Positions 53,321 through 60,629 of a DNA stretch of 64,000 bases are shown in pieces (positions within the stretch are counted from its first letter, which is position 1; each line of letters starts with the position of its first letter). The translations under genes and the position numbers were made by a program. The stretch comes from Bradyrhizobium sp. 199 (GTDB lineage: Bacteria > Pseudomonadota > Alphaproteobacteria > Rhizobiales > Xanthobacteraceae). Location: assembly GCF_023073355.1 (NCBI RefSeq), contig NZ_JADPJI010000005.1, positions 1,674,001-1,738,000 of the forward strand, written 5' to 3'. The notes under the pieces were generated by a model that saw only the letters and a program-made list of their open reading frames with translations, made no database searches and was not told where the DNA came from.

Positions 53321-54542
53321 CCCGCAGATATTGAAGTTGCTCCGGCTTGACCTCAGCCGCGACGGCGGACACGTAATCATTCGGTCGGCGGCGGGCCGCG
53401 ATACAGCCACGGAATATTCCTTCGGGATCGAAGAAGAATACTTCCTCGCCAATAGAGAAACGCTTGACGTCGCCATCCAGACGCCCAACGAGCTGTTCGA
53501 AGCAGCAAACTGGTCGACCGGTGGACAGGCAATGCGCGAGATGCTCCAGGCTCAGCTGGAGGTCGCCACCAATGTCCACGTCGACGTCGGCGACGCGCGG
53601 GAGGAGCTCAAATTCCTCCGCCGCGAGGTCGCAGCCGTAGCGGCACAATATGGCTTCGTCATTATGGCTTCTGGCACGCATCCCACTGCGTCATGGAGGT
53701 ACTCGCGACCAAGCCCGAAGCCGCGCTACGCCGAGATGATCGAGGATCTCCGGACCATCGGACATCGCAACATGCTGTGCGGCATGCATGTCCACGTCCA
53801 GCTGCCCGATCCGGACAGGCGCTTCGCCGTGATGCGATCCATGATTCCCTATCTGCCGTTGTTCATCGCGCTGTCGACCTCATCCCCGTTCTGGAACTCC
53901 AACGAAACCGGCCTCAAAGGCTATCGCCTGGCCGCCTATGACGAGCTGCCTCGAACCGGATTGCCGGAGCTGTTCGCGAGCGAGAGAGAGTATGACGATT
54001 ACGTTGCAGCGCTGGTCAAGTCCGGCGTCATGCCCGACCAGAGCTATATCTGGTGGGGAATGCGGCCTTCGTCGCGTCACCCGACGCTCGAGCTACGCGC
54101 GCCCGACGTCTGCACCTACGTCGACGACGCAATCGCAGTCGCTGCTCTCTATCGTGTTCTCGCCCGGCACCTCTACGAACGGCCGCAACTGTCACAGGAG
54201 GTGTCCGCCGTGGATCGGGCGATCGCCGTGGAGAACAAGTGGCGGGCCCAGCGTTACGGAACCGATTGCATCTTTGCCTCCAAGGACGGCCCGGTCGAAA
54301 TCGACGAGATGCTCAGTTCGCTGATCGAGGAGCTCTCCGGGGACGCTGCGGCGCTGCATTGCGAGAAGGAGCTTGAGGACTGCAAGCGCATTCTGGCGCG
54401 CGGCAGCTCCGCCGACGCCCAGCTAAAGGCATTCCGCGACAGCACGCGCAATCTGACGGAGGTCAATCGCTGGATTGCCGAAACAACGGCATCCGATCAG
54501 ATCGGACCGTCCCCGTCAGCATCGGAACGGGCCGTAGTGTGA
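53310..54542 (+). CDS. Carboxylate-amine ligase (GCS2/YbdK family)
   Basis: A 410-residue ATP-dependent ligase of the glutamate-cysteine ligase 2 family, which forms peptide (amide) bonds between amino acids. The family opening SFGIEEEYFLANRETLDVA is at residues 37-55, with the metal-binding Glu cluster EEEY (41-44); MASGTHPTASWRYSRP, GMHVHVQLPDPDRR, FWNSNETGLKGYRL and WWGMRPSSRHPTLELRAPDV follow in the right order. The ATG overlaps the amidotransferase gene by 11 bases, so translation is coupled. E. coli YbdK has weak glutamate-cysteine ligase activity; the natural substrates of this group are mostly unknown. Here it probably makes the conjugate that the upstream enzyme amidates. Confidence 0.88.
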   Translation: MQFDPQILKLLRLDLSRDGGHVIIRSAAGRDTATEYSFGIEEEYFLANRETLDVAIQTPNELFEAANWSTGGQAMREMLQAQLEVATNVHVDVGDAREELKFLRREVAAVAAQYGFVIMASGTHPTASWRYSRPSPKPRYAEMIEDLRTIGHRNMLCGMHVHVQLPDPDRRFAVMRSMIPYLPLFIALSTSSPFWNSNETGLKGYRLAAYDELPRTGLPELFASEREYDDYVAALVKSGVMPDQSYIWWGMRPSSRHPTLELRAPDVCTYVDDAIAVAALYRVLARHLYERPQLSQEVSAVDRAIAVENKWRAQRYGTDCIFASKDGPVEIDEMLSSLIEELSGDAAALHCEKELEDCKRILARGSSADAQLKAFRDSTRNLTEVNRWIAETTASDQIGPSPSASERAVV

Positions 54543-54566
54543 ACCTTTGTCCTGGAGCAGAATGCC

Positions 54567-55457
54567 ATGAGTAAACCGATGCCCCTGCCCGTGTTCGACC
54601 GCAGATCGAACAAGCTGTTCGATGAATTCATGGAGGACAGCACTGCAACCTACGAAAGCAAGCCACGTCGTTCGGTGCTTCAGTGGGTCTCATCGTCACC
54701 GACAGTGGATTGGCTGATAGCGGCCTACCAGAATACACGATTCAGTGCCCGTAAGATCGAGCCCTTCATCCGCAAGCACAACATCGATATGTCGGAGTTC
54801 GAGTCCGGCCCATTCGACAGCTATGCCGCCTTCTTCGAGCGACGCTTCCTTCCGGGCAAGCGCCGGTTTCCCACTAGCGACCACGAGATGGGTGCGTTTG
54901 CGGAAGCCCGCTACTTCGCCTGGGAGAGGCTCACGCCGGACCAGCATTTCCCTGTCAAGGGTTCGTCGCTGAAAGCGGACACTTTGTTTGGCAACGCCGA
55001 GCGCGCCAGGGCGTTCGAAGGCGGGCCAGTCTTGCTGGCTCGCCTCTCCCCGGTCGATTACCATCATCTTCACTACGTGGACGACGGGATGACTCTGGAG
55101 ACCGATCGGCTCGGATCGAGGCTGTGGACCGTCAACAAGAATGCCCTGGAGCATCAGCCCGACATCCTGTTCAGGAACGAGCGCAGCATCCAGATCCTCG
55201 AAACGACTCATTTCGGCAGGATCGGCATGGTGGAAATCGGAGCACTCACGGTCGGTCGGATCGTGCAGCAGCACGACATCGAAAAGCCGTTTAAGCGGGG
55301 CGATGAGAAAGCCACGTTCCGTTTCGGCGGTTCGGCCGTCGCGATGTTCGGCGAACCCGGCAAATGGCTTCCGAGCGATGACATGCTGGCAAATACAGAG
55401 AAGGGCGTCGAGACGCTGGTACGGCTCGGGGAGATCATAGCGCGGTCGAATCGCTGA
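54567..55457 (+). CDS. Phosphatidylserine-decarboxylase-like pyruvoyl enzyme
   Basis: A 296-residue soluble homolog of phosphatidylserine decarboxylase. Recognisable blocks: YAAFFERRFLPGKRRFP (80s-100s), the substrate-site LSPVDYHHLHYVDDG (160-174), LFRNERSIQI, GRIGMVEIGALTVGRIV, and KRGDEKATFRFGGSAVAMF with the G-G-S at 254-256, where autocleavage would make a pyruvoyl group from S256. The Asp of the usual PADxR processing triad is replaced: the aligned residues are FAEAR, with Glu 113. No membrane helix is present. It starts 24 bases after the ligase. Related soluble enzymes decarboxylate amino acids (for example fungal PsiD on tryptophan), so a small-molecule substrate is likely. Confidence 0.8.
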   Translation: MSKPMPLPVFDRRSNKLFDEFMEDSTATYESKPRRSVLQWVSSSPTVDWLIAAYQNTRFSARKIEPFIRKHNIDMSEFESGPFDSYAAFFERRFLPGKRRFPTSDHEMGAFAEARYFAWERLTPDQHFPVKGSSLKADTLFGNAERARAFEGGPVLLARLSPVDYHHLHYVDDGMTLETDRLGSRLWTVNKNALEHQPDILFRNERSIQILETTHFGRIGMVEIGALTVGRIVQQHDIEKPFKRGDEKATFRFGGSAVAMFGEPGKWLPSDDMLANTEKGVETLVRLGEIIARSNR

Positions 55458-55495
55458 ATGTCTCACGGCCGCCCTCGTCACGGCGGCCGATGTGG

Positions 55496-55545
55496 TGTCG
55501 TCTCTATCTGTCCCGCTAGGTGTCGTCTCTATCTGTCCCGCTAGG
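55496..55545. repeat. Perfect 25-bp tandem duplication at a gene end
   Basis: Two identical 25-bp units stand head to tail (55496-55520 and 55521-55545), each TGTCGTCTCTATCTGTCCCG followed by CTAGG. The second contains the stop codon (TAG, complement of 55541-55543) of the leftward dehydrogenase gene, so the duplication repeats the gene's last bases just beyond its end. Confidence 0.9.
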
Positions 55546-56422
55546 ACGTCTTCTTCGGCCGCGACACCAGCTCGATCATCCTGCCTTCATCATCATCCGG
55601 CATCGCAGCCTTCGCCTGCGCGTAGGACTCGACCGCAGCGCGCGAGACCAGCGGTTTGTTCGCCAGCAGGCTCTCCGCGAGCCTCACTGCGTAGGCGGCG
55701 TCCTTGTGCCGCAGCGCTGCCGTAAAGGTCGCGCCGCTGAAATCGCGGGCAACCATGCGTTTGGAATGACGCGTGACCTGCGGGCTTGCGGCAACGCCCG
55801 CCTGGATCGACTCCAGCACGAGGTTCATGTCCAGCCCGGCCTGCTCGGCGATCGCGAGGCCCTCGGCGAGGCCGGCGATCTGGATCGCGCCCATCAGATT
55901 GTTGATGAGCTTGTAGACGGTGCCGGTGCCGACCGCGCCGAAATGGCGGATGGTCGAGCCGATTGGTTCGAGATAAGGCCGCGCGCGTTCGAGATCGGCC
56001 GCGTCGGCGCCAGCCAGCAGCGTCAGCTTTCCGCTGGCGGCAGCATCCGGCAACCCGGTCACTGGGCAGTCGATGTAGATGAGCCCGCGCGCGTTCAGCT
56101 CGCGGCCCATCTCGCGCGCATGATCATAGGAGACGGTTGAGCATTCAATCGCGATGGTGCCGGCCTTGGCGGTCTTGGCCGCGCCGTTGGGGCCGAGCCA
56201 GACCGCGCGCGAGGCTTCGTCATCGGCGACCATGGTCACCACGGCGTCGGCATCGATCGCGGCATCCTCTGGCGAGGTCGCCCAATGCGCGCCGCGCGCG
56301 ATCAGGTCTTCCGCTTTTGTTTTGCTGCGATTCCACAGCGTCACCGTGAACCCGGCATCGAGATAACGGCCGGCCATGCCGTGGCCCATCCGTCCAAGCC
56401 CGATGAAGGCGATTCGGGACAT
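55541..56422 (-). CDS. Beta-hydroxyacid dehydrogenase family oxidoreductase
   Basis: A 293-residue NAD(P)-dependent dehydrogenase of the 3-hydroxyisobutyrate / glyoxylate reductase group. The Rossmann motif is IAFIGLGRMGHGMA (4-17); the substrate-binding DCPVTGLPDAAASGKLTLLAGG-type motif (DCPVTGLPDAAASGKLT) and the catalytic Lys in GTVYKLINNLMG are present. WNRSKTKAEDL after the second strand favours NADP. Substrate is open: 3-hydroxyisobutyrate, tartronate semialdehyde or succinic semialdehyde. It ends convergent with the three-gene cluster and starts two bases after the prfB stop, so it is likely cotranscribed with prfB. Confidence 0.88.
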   Translation of the reverse strand: MSRIAFIGLGRMGHGMAGRYLDAGFTVTLWNRSKTKAEDLIARGAHWATSPEDAAIDADAVVTMVADDEASRAVWLGPNGAAKTAKAGTIAIECSTVSYDHAREMGRELNARGLIYIDCPVTGLPDAAASGKLTLLAGADAADLERARPYLEPIGSTIRHFGAVGTGTVYKLINNLMGAIQIAGLAEGLAIAEQAGLDMNLVLESIQAGVAASPQVTRHSKRMVARDFSGATFTAALRHKDAAYAVRLAESLLANKPLVSRAAVESYAQAKAAMPDDDEGRMIELVSRPKKTS

Positions 56423-56424
56423 GA

Positions 56425-57556
56425 TCAGTCCACGTCCTCGATGTCAGCACCGGGGGTGCCAAAGGCGCGTTGCGCCAAGGTCGCCGCCATGAACTCATCG
56501 AGTTCGCCATCGAGCACGCCCGAGGTGTCGGAGGTCTGCACGCCCGTGCGCAGGTCTTTCACCATCTGGTAGGGCTGCAGCACGTAGGAGCGGATCTGGT
56601 GACCCCAGCCGATATCGGTCTTGGCGGCCTGGTCGGCGGCGGCCTTCTCCTCGCGCCTCTTCAGCTCCATCTGGTAGAGCCGAGCACGCAGCATGTCCCA
56701 GGCCTGTGCCCGGTTCTTGTGCTGGGAACGACCAGCCTGGCAGACCACGGCAACGCCGGTCGGGATATGCGTCAGGCGCACCGCGGATTCGGTCTTGTTG
56801 ACATGCTGGCCGCCGGCGCCACCCGAACGCATCGTGTCGGTGCGGACGTCGGATTCCTTGATGTCGATCTTGATGCTGTCGTCGATGACCGGAAACACCT
56901 GCACGCTCGAAAACGAGGTGTGCCGCCGTGCATTGGAATCGAACGGCGAGATGCGGACCAGGCGATGCACACCGGCTTCAGTCTTCAGCCAGCCATAGGC
57001 GTTGTGCCCGGAGATCTGGATGGTCGCGGACTTGATGCCGGCCTCTTCGCCTTCGGACTCTTCGAGATATTCGACCTTGAAGCCGTGCGTTTCGGCCCAG
57101 CGCGTGTACATGCGCAAGAGCATCTGCGCCCAGTCCTGGCTCTCGGTGCCGCCGGCGCCGGCATGGACCTCGAGATAGGAATCCAAGCGATCGGCCTCGC
57201 CCGACAGCAGCGCCTCGAGCTCGCGCCGCGCCACTTCCTTCTTGAGATTCTTCAGTGCAGCTTCAGCTTCCGCAACGACCCCGTCATCGCCCTCGGCCTC
57301 GCCGAGCTCGATCATGCCGATGTCGTCTTCGAGCTCCTGCTCGACCTTGCCGATGCCGGAGAGCGAATCCTCAAGCGAGGTCCGCTCCTGCATCAGCTTC
57401 TGGGCCTTCTGGGGATCGTTCCAGAGGTTGGGATCTTCTGCGAGCTTGTTCAGCTCAGCAAGGCGCGCCGTCGATTTCTCGACGTCAAAGATGCCTCCTC
57501 AGCAGCCCGACTGACTGCTTGATCTCTTCTACCAAACGTTCGATTTCGGCGCGCAT
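56425..57556 (-). CDS. prfB: Peptide chain release factor 2, with programmed +1 frameshift
   Basis: RF2, ending translation at UGA and UAA. The gene is in two frames: 23 codons from ATG 57556 ([16 protein letters not shown]...RRHL) to CTT, a UGA at 57487-57485, then after a +1 shift 353 codons to 56425, giving 376 residues in all. The shift site CTTTGAC is preceded by AGGAGG three bases earlier, as in E. coli. The stop-recognition motif SPF is in [11 protein letters not shown] and GGQ in [14 protein letters not shown]. Low RF2 favours frameshifting, so the gene regulates itself. Reading only the long frame would give a false, N-terminally truncated protein. Confidence 0.95.
57484..57499 (-). 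promoter_or_regulatory. prfB: prfB recoding signal
   Basis: On the minus strand: AGGAGG, CAT, CTTTGAC. The internal Shine-Dalgarno-like AGGAGG (complement of 57494-57499) sits three bases before CTT, the same spacing as in E. coli prfB. The UGA in frame 0 (complement of 57485-57487) is bypassed by the ribosome slipping +1 on CUU-U. Confidence 0.95.
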
Positions 57557-57663
57557 GTCGTTCTCGTGTCTCGCGGAATTGGTCCGCGTTCGATTGCAAC
57601 GGGATGTAGCGGCGGCAGCGCCAAAGCGCAACCGCCTGCGACGTCTACGGTCGGCGTTATCCG

Positions 57664-57766
57664 CTAAAGCATGATCCGGAAAAGTGCGCAGCGGTTTTCC
57701 GAAAAGATCATGCTTAAACAAAAACCTAAAGCGCGATGGCGATTCATCCTAATCGCATCGCTTTAG
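57664..57766 (-). repeat. ~105-bp dispersed repeat, copy B
   Basis: The minus strand reads CTAAAGCGATGCGATTAGGA, then GATGAATCGCCATCGCGCTT, GTTTAAGCATGATCTTTTCG and GAAAACCGCTGCGCACTTTT, ending GGATCATGCTTTAG. This is copy A (49892-49996) in the opposite orientation. It fills half of the mrcA-prfB gap, and its first bases supply the TAA stop of mrcA. Confidence 0.87.
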
Positions 57767-60273
57767 TACAGTCCGCCGGTGCCCGGCCGCATGAAGAAGC
57801 CGGAATCCGGCTGCTGCTGCTGCGAGGCCGGCATGCCGCCGCGGCCGTCGGCATCAGCAACGCCGATGACCGAGTAATTATCCGGCGGCGCCGTGCCCGG
57901 CTTGAAGGCTTCGAGGATGGTCCCGCCGGTCTCGCCGGGACCTGCGCGCATGCCCGTCTTGGAGGCGACGCGCACGAGCTTGATGCCGGCAGGCACCTTG
58001 AACGGAACCGCGGGCTTGTCGGCGAGCGCGAGCTTGAGGAAATCGCGCGCGATGGGAGCCGCCAGATGGCCGCCGGTCGCCGCATTGCCCTTACCCAGCG
58101 GACGCGGCTTGTCGTAGCCCATATAGATTGCGACGGCGACGTCGGGCGAGAAGCCGACGAACCAGGCGTCCTTGGCCTCGTTGGTGGTGCCGGTCTTGCC
58201 GGCAACCGGCTTGCCGACCTCCTTGACGACGGTCGCGGTACCAGCCTGGACCACGCCTTCCATCAGCTCGGTGATCTGATAGGCGGTCATGGAGTCCAGC
58301 ACTTGCTCGCGGCGGTCGATCAGCTGCGGCTCCGGCTGGCTCTTCCAGCCGCCCGGCGCGTCGCAGCCGCGACATTCGCGCTGGTCGTGCTTGAAGATGG
58401 TGTGCCCGTAGCGGTCCTGAATCCGGTCGATCAGCGTCGGCTTCACCCGGCGGCCGCCATTGGCGAGCATCGAATAGGCCGTCACCATGCGCATCGCCGT
58501 GGTCTCGCCGGCGCCAAGCGCATAGGAGAGATAGTTCGGCAGCTCGTCATAGACGCCGAAGCGGCGGGCATATTCGCCGATCAGCGGCATGCCGATGTCC
58601 TGCGCGAGACGCACCGTCACCGTGTTGAGGGATTGCCGCAGCGCGTTGCGCAGCGTCACGGGCCCCTGGAACTTGCCCGAGGAGAAGTTTTCCGGCCGCC
58701 ACACGCCTGCGCCCTGTCCTTGGTCGATTTCGATGGGAGCATCGAGCACGACGGTCGAGGGCGTATAGCCGTTATCGAGCGCAGCCGAATACACGATCGG
58801 CTTGAACGACGACCCCGGCTGCCGGTAGGCCTGCGTGGCGCGATTGAACTGGCTCTGGTCGAACGAGAAGCCGCCGACCATGGCGAGCACGCGGCCGGTC
58901 CAGGGATCCATCGCGACCATGGCGCCGGACACTTCCGGAATCTGGCGCAGCCGGTACTGGCCTTCGACCGGCTGTCCTTCCTTGCTGTAGAGCGGATCGG
59001 CATAGATCACGTCACCGGGCGCAAGCACCTGCGCCACGGACGTCGGCGTCTTGCCCCTGGCATTGCCCTGGGCCGCTCGCGCCCAACGCACGCCGTCGAG
59101 TGTGACGAGGCCGGTCTCGCGCTGCTTGCTGACGGCGCCACCGAGTTCGCGGCTCGGCTGGAAGCCGATGCGCGCCGACTGGTCGCTGGTCTCCAGCACC
59201 ACCGCCATGCGCCACGGCGAGATGTCGGAGAGCGATTTGATCTCGGCGAGCTTCACGCCCCAGTCGCCCGAAATATCGAGCTTGCTCATGGCGCCGCGAT
59301 AGCCCTGCTGCTCGTCATAGTTCACGAGGCCCGTGACCATGGCCTTGCGCGCCATGACCTGGATCTTCGGATCGAGCGTGGTGCGGACCGAGAGACCGCC
59401 TTCGTAGAGCTTTTTCTCGCCATAGCGCTCGAAGATGTCGCGGCGCACTTCCTCAGCGAAATATTCGCCGGCGAAGGTGTGGGCGCCGTTGGAGCGGCTG
59501 GTGACGGCCAGCGGCTCCTTGCGCGATTTGTCGGCGTCCGCCTGCTTGACCCAGCCGTTCTCGACGAGACGATCGATCACGTAATTGCGGCGCTCGATGG
59601 CGCGATCGCGGTTGCGGACGGGATGCAGCGTCGCCGGCATCTTCGGCAGCGCCGCCAGGTAGGAGGCTTCCGCAACCGTCAGCTCGTTCACCGATTTGTC
59701 GAAATAGACCAGCGAGGCGGCCGCGATGCCGTAGGCGCCGAGACCGAGATAGATCTCGTTCAGGTACAGCTCGAGGATCTTGTCCTTCGAGTAGGTCTTC
59801 TCGATCCGCATCGCCAGCAAGGCTTCCTTGATCTTGCGGGCGAAGGAGACCTCGTTGGTCAGCAGGAAGTTCTTGGCGACCTGCTGGGTGATGGTGGAAG
59901 CGCCCTGCGGACGGCGGTTAGAACCGTAGTTCTGGATGTAAACCACGCCGGCGCGCGCCATGCCGGTGTAGTCGATGCCGCCGTGCTCATAGAAATTCTT
60001 GTCTTCGGCCGCCAGGAACGCGTTGATCACGAGCTTGGGCACCGCCTGGATCGGCAAATATAGCCGCCGCTCCTTGGCATATTCGCCGAGCAGCGAGCCA
60101 TCGACCGCGTGCACGCGGGTCATCACCGGCGGCTCGTAATCCTGAAGCTGAGAGTAGTCCGGCAAGTCCTTGGAGAAATGCCAGATCAGGCCTGCCACGG
60201 CCCCGACACCGACAAGGAACACCACTGTTCCCGCGGCGAACAGGAAGCCCATGAACCGCACCAGCAAGCGCAT
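57763..60273 (-). CDS. mrcA: Penicillin-binding protein 1A
   Basis: An 836-residue class A PBP that polymerises and cross-links peptidoglycan. A transmembrane helix lies at residues 8-31. The GT51 glycosyltransferase domain has the catalytic Glu in AAEDKNFYEHGGIDYTGMAR (E90) and GASTITQQVAKNFLL; an OB-like insert follows; the transpeptidase domain has the nucleophile Ser in GSSFKPIVYSAAL (about 488) and KTGTTNEAKDAWFVGF (about 692). A Gln/Met/Gly-rich tail closes it. It lies downstream of amiC, same strand, 336 bases apart, and its stop codon comes from a dispersed repeat. Confidence 0.95.
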   Translation of the reverse strand: MRLLVRFMGFLFAAGTVVFLVGVGAVAGLIWHFSKDLPDYSQLQDYEPPVMTRVHAVDGSLLGEYAKERRLYLPIQAVPKLVINAFLAAEDKNFYEHGGIDYTGMARAGVVYIQNYGSNRRPQGASTITQQVAKNFLLTNEVSFARKIKEALLAMRIEKTYSKDKILELYLNEIYLGLGAYGIAAASLVYFDKSVNELTVAEASYLAALPKMPATLHPVRNRDRAIERRNYVIDRLVENGWVKQADADKSRKEPLAVTSRSNGAHTFAGEYFAEEVRRDIFERYGEKKLYEGGLSVRTTLDPKIQVMARKAMVTGLVNYDEQQGYRGAMSKLDISGDWGVKLAEIKSLSDISPWRMAVVLETSDQSARIGFQPSRELGGAVSKQRETGLVTLDGVRWARAAQGNARGKTPTSVAQVLAPGDVIYADPLYSKEGQPVEGQYRLRQIPEVSGAMVAMDPWTGRVLAMVGGFSFDQSQFNRATQAYRQPGSSFKPIVYSAALDNGYTPSTVVLDAPIEIDQGQGAGVWRPENFSSGKFQGPVTLRNALRQSLNTVTVRLAQDIGMPLIGEYARRFGVYDELPNYLSYALGAGETTAMRMVTAYSMLANGGRRVKPTLIDRIQDRYGHTIFKHDQRECRGCDAPGGWKSQPEPQLIDRREQVLDSMTAYQITELMEGVVQAGTATVVKEVGKPVAGKTGTTNEAKDAWFVGFSPDVAVAIYMGYDKPRPLGKGNAATGGHLAAPIARDFLKLALADKPAVPFKVPAGIKLVRVASKTGMRAGPGETGGTILEAFKPGTAPPDNYSVIGVADADGRGGMPASQQQQPDSGFFMRPGTGGLY

Positions 60274-60609
60274 TATCTGTTTATCCGTTCAAACTCTGGA
60301 TCAGCCCAGTATATCGGCCCAGTCTCGGCCCCTTGGCACCCCAAACAGGCGCCGACCTCACGTCGCGAATTCACCGGCTTACGCAATACCATCAGTGCCG
60401 GACTTAAGACGCTGCCGAGCAGGATTCTCGCCGATTCCGGTACCCCCTTGCGGGATTTTTTATAAAGCGCCCGCTGTGGCCAAACTAGGGCTTTTGCGAT
60501 GGGGGTGGAAAAACCCTTTCAGTTTGAAGCCCCGCGCGTCGTCATTTGACGATCCCCCGGGTCGTCATTTGACGATCCCCGGGTCGTCAATTTGACGATC
60601 CCCGGGTCG
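60274..60609. other. Intergenic stretch between amiC and mrcA, with tandem repeats
   Basis: No gene is seen. The right end is the four-unit tandem repeat described separately. The sequence TTTATAAAAAAT on the minus strand (about 60454-60465) is an AT-rich spot that could be an mrcA promoter -10 region, but no clear -35 partner is seen. No standard terminator for amiC is visible. Confidence 0.4.
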
Positions 60610-60629
60610 TCAATTTGACGATCCCGCGG
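60538..60629. repeat. Four-unit 22-24-bp tandem repeat at the amiC 3' end
   Basis: Four head-to-tail units of GTCGTCA(A)TTTGACGATCCC(C)CGG at 60538-60560, 60561-60582, 60583-60605 and 60606-60629. Each contains the dyad CGTCA-N2/3-TGACG. The last unit includes the amiC stop (TGA, complement of 60610-60612) and its final codons (GSSN), so the array looks like repeated copying of the gene's last bases. Two units have ATTT and two AATTT. Confidence 0.9.

Noticed and set aside
55496..55545. Possible insertion-sequence ends
   Set aside because: The two units are direct and adjacent, with no transposase or inverted ends nearby.
57736..60063. 775-codon plus-strand frame opposite mrcA
   Set aside because: Mirror frame of a confirmed PBP1A gene; composition (Arg, Asp, His, Leu) is typical of antisense frames and no motif is seen.
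60538..60629. Possible CRISPR array
   Set aside because: Units are directly adjacent with no unique spacers and there are no cas genes.
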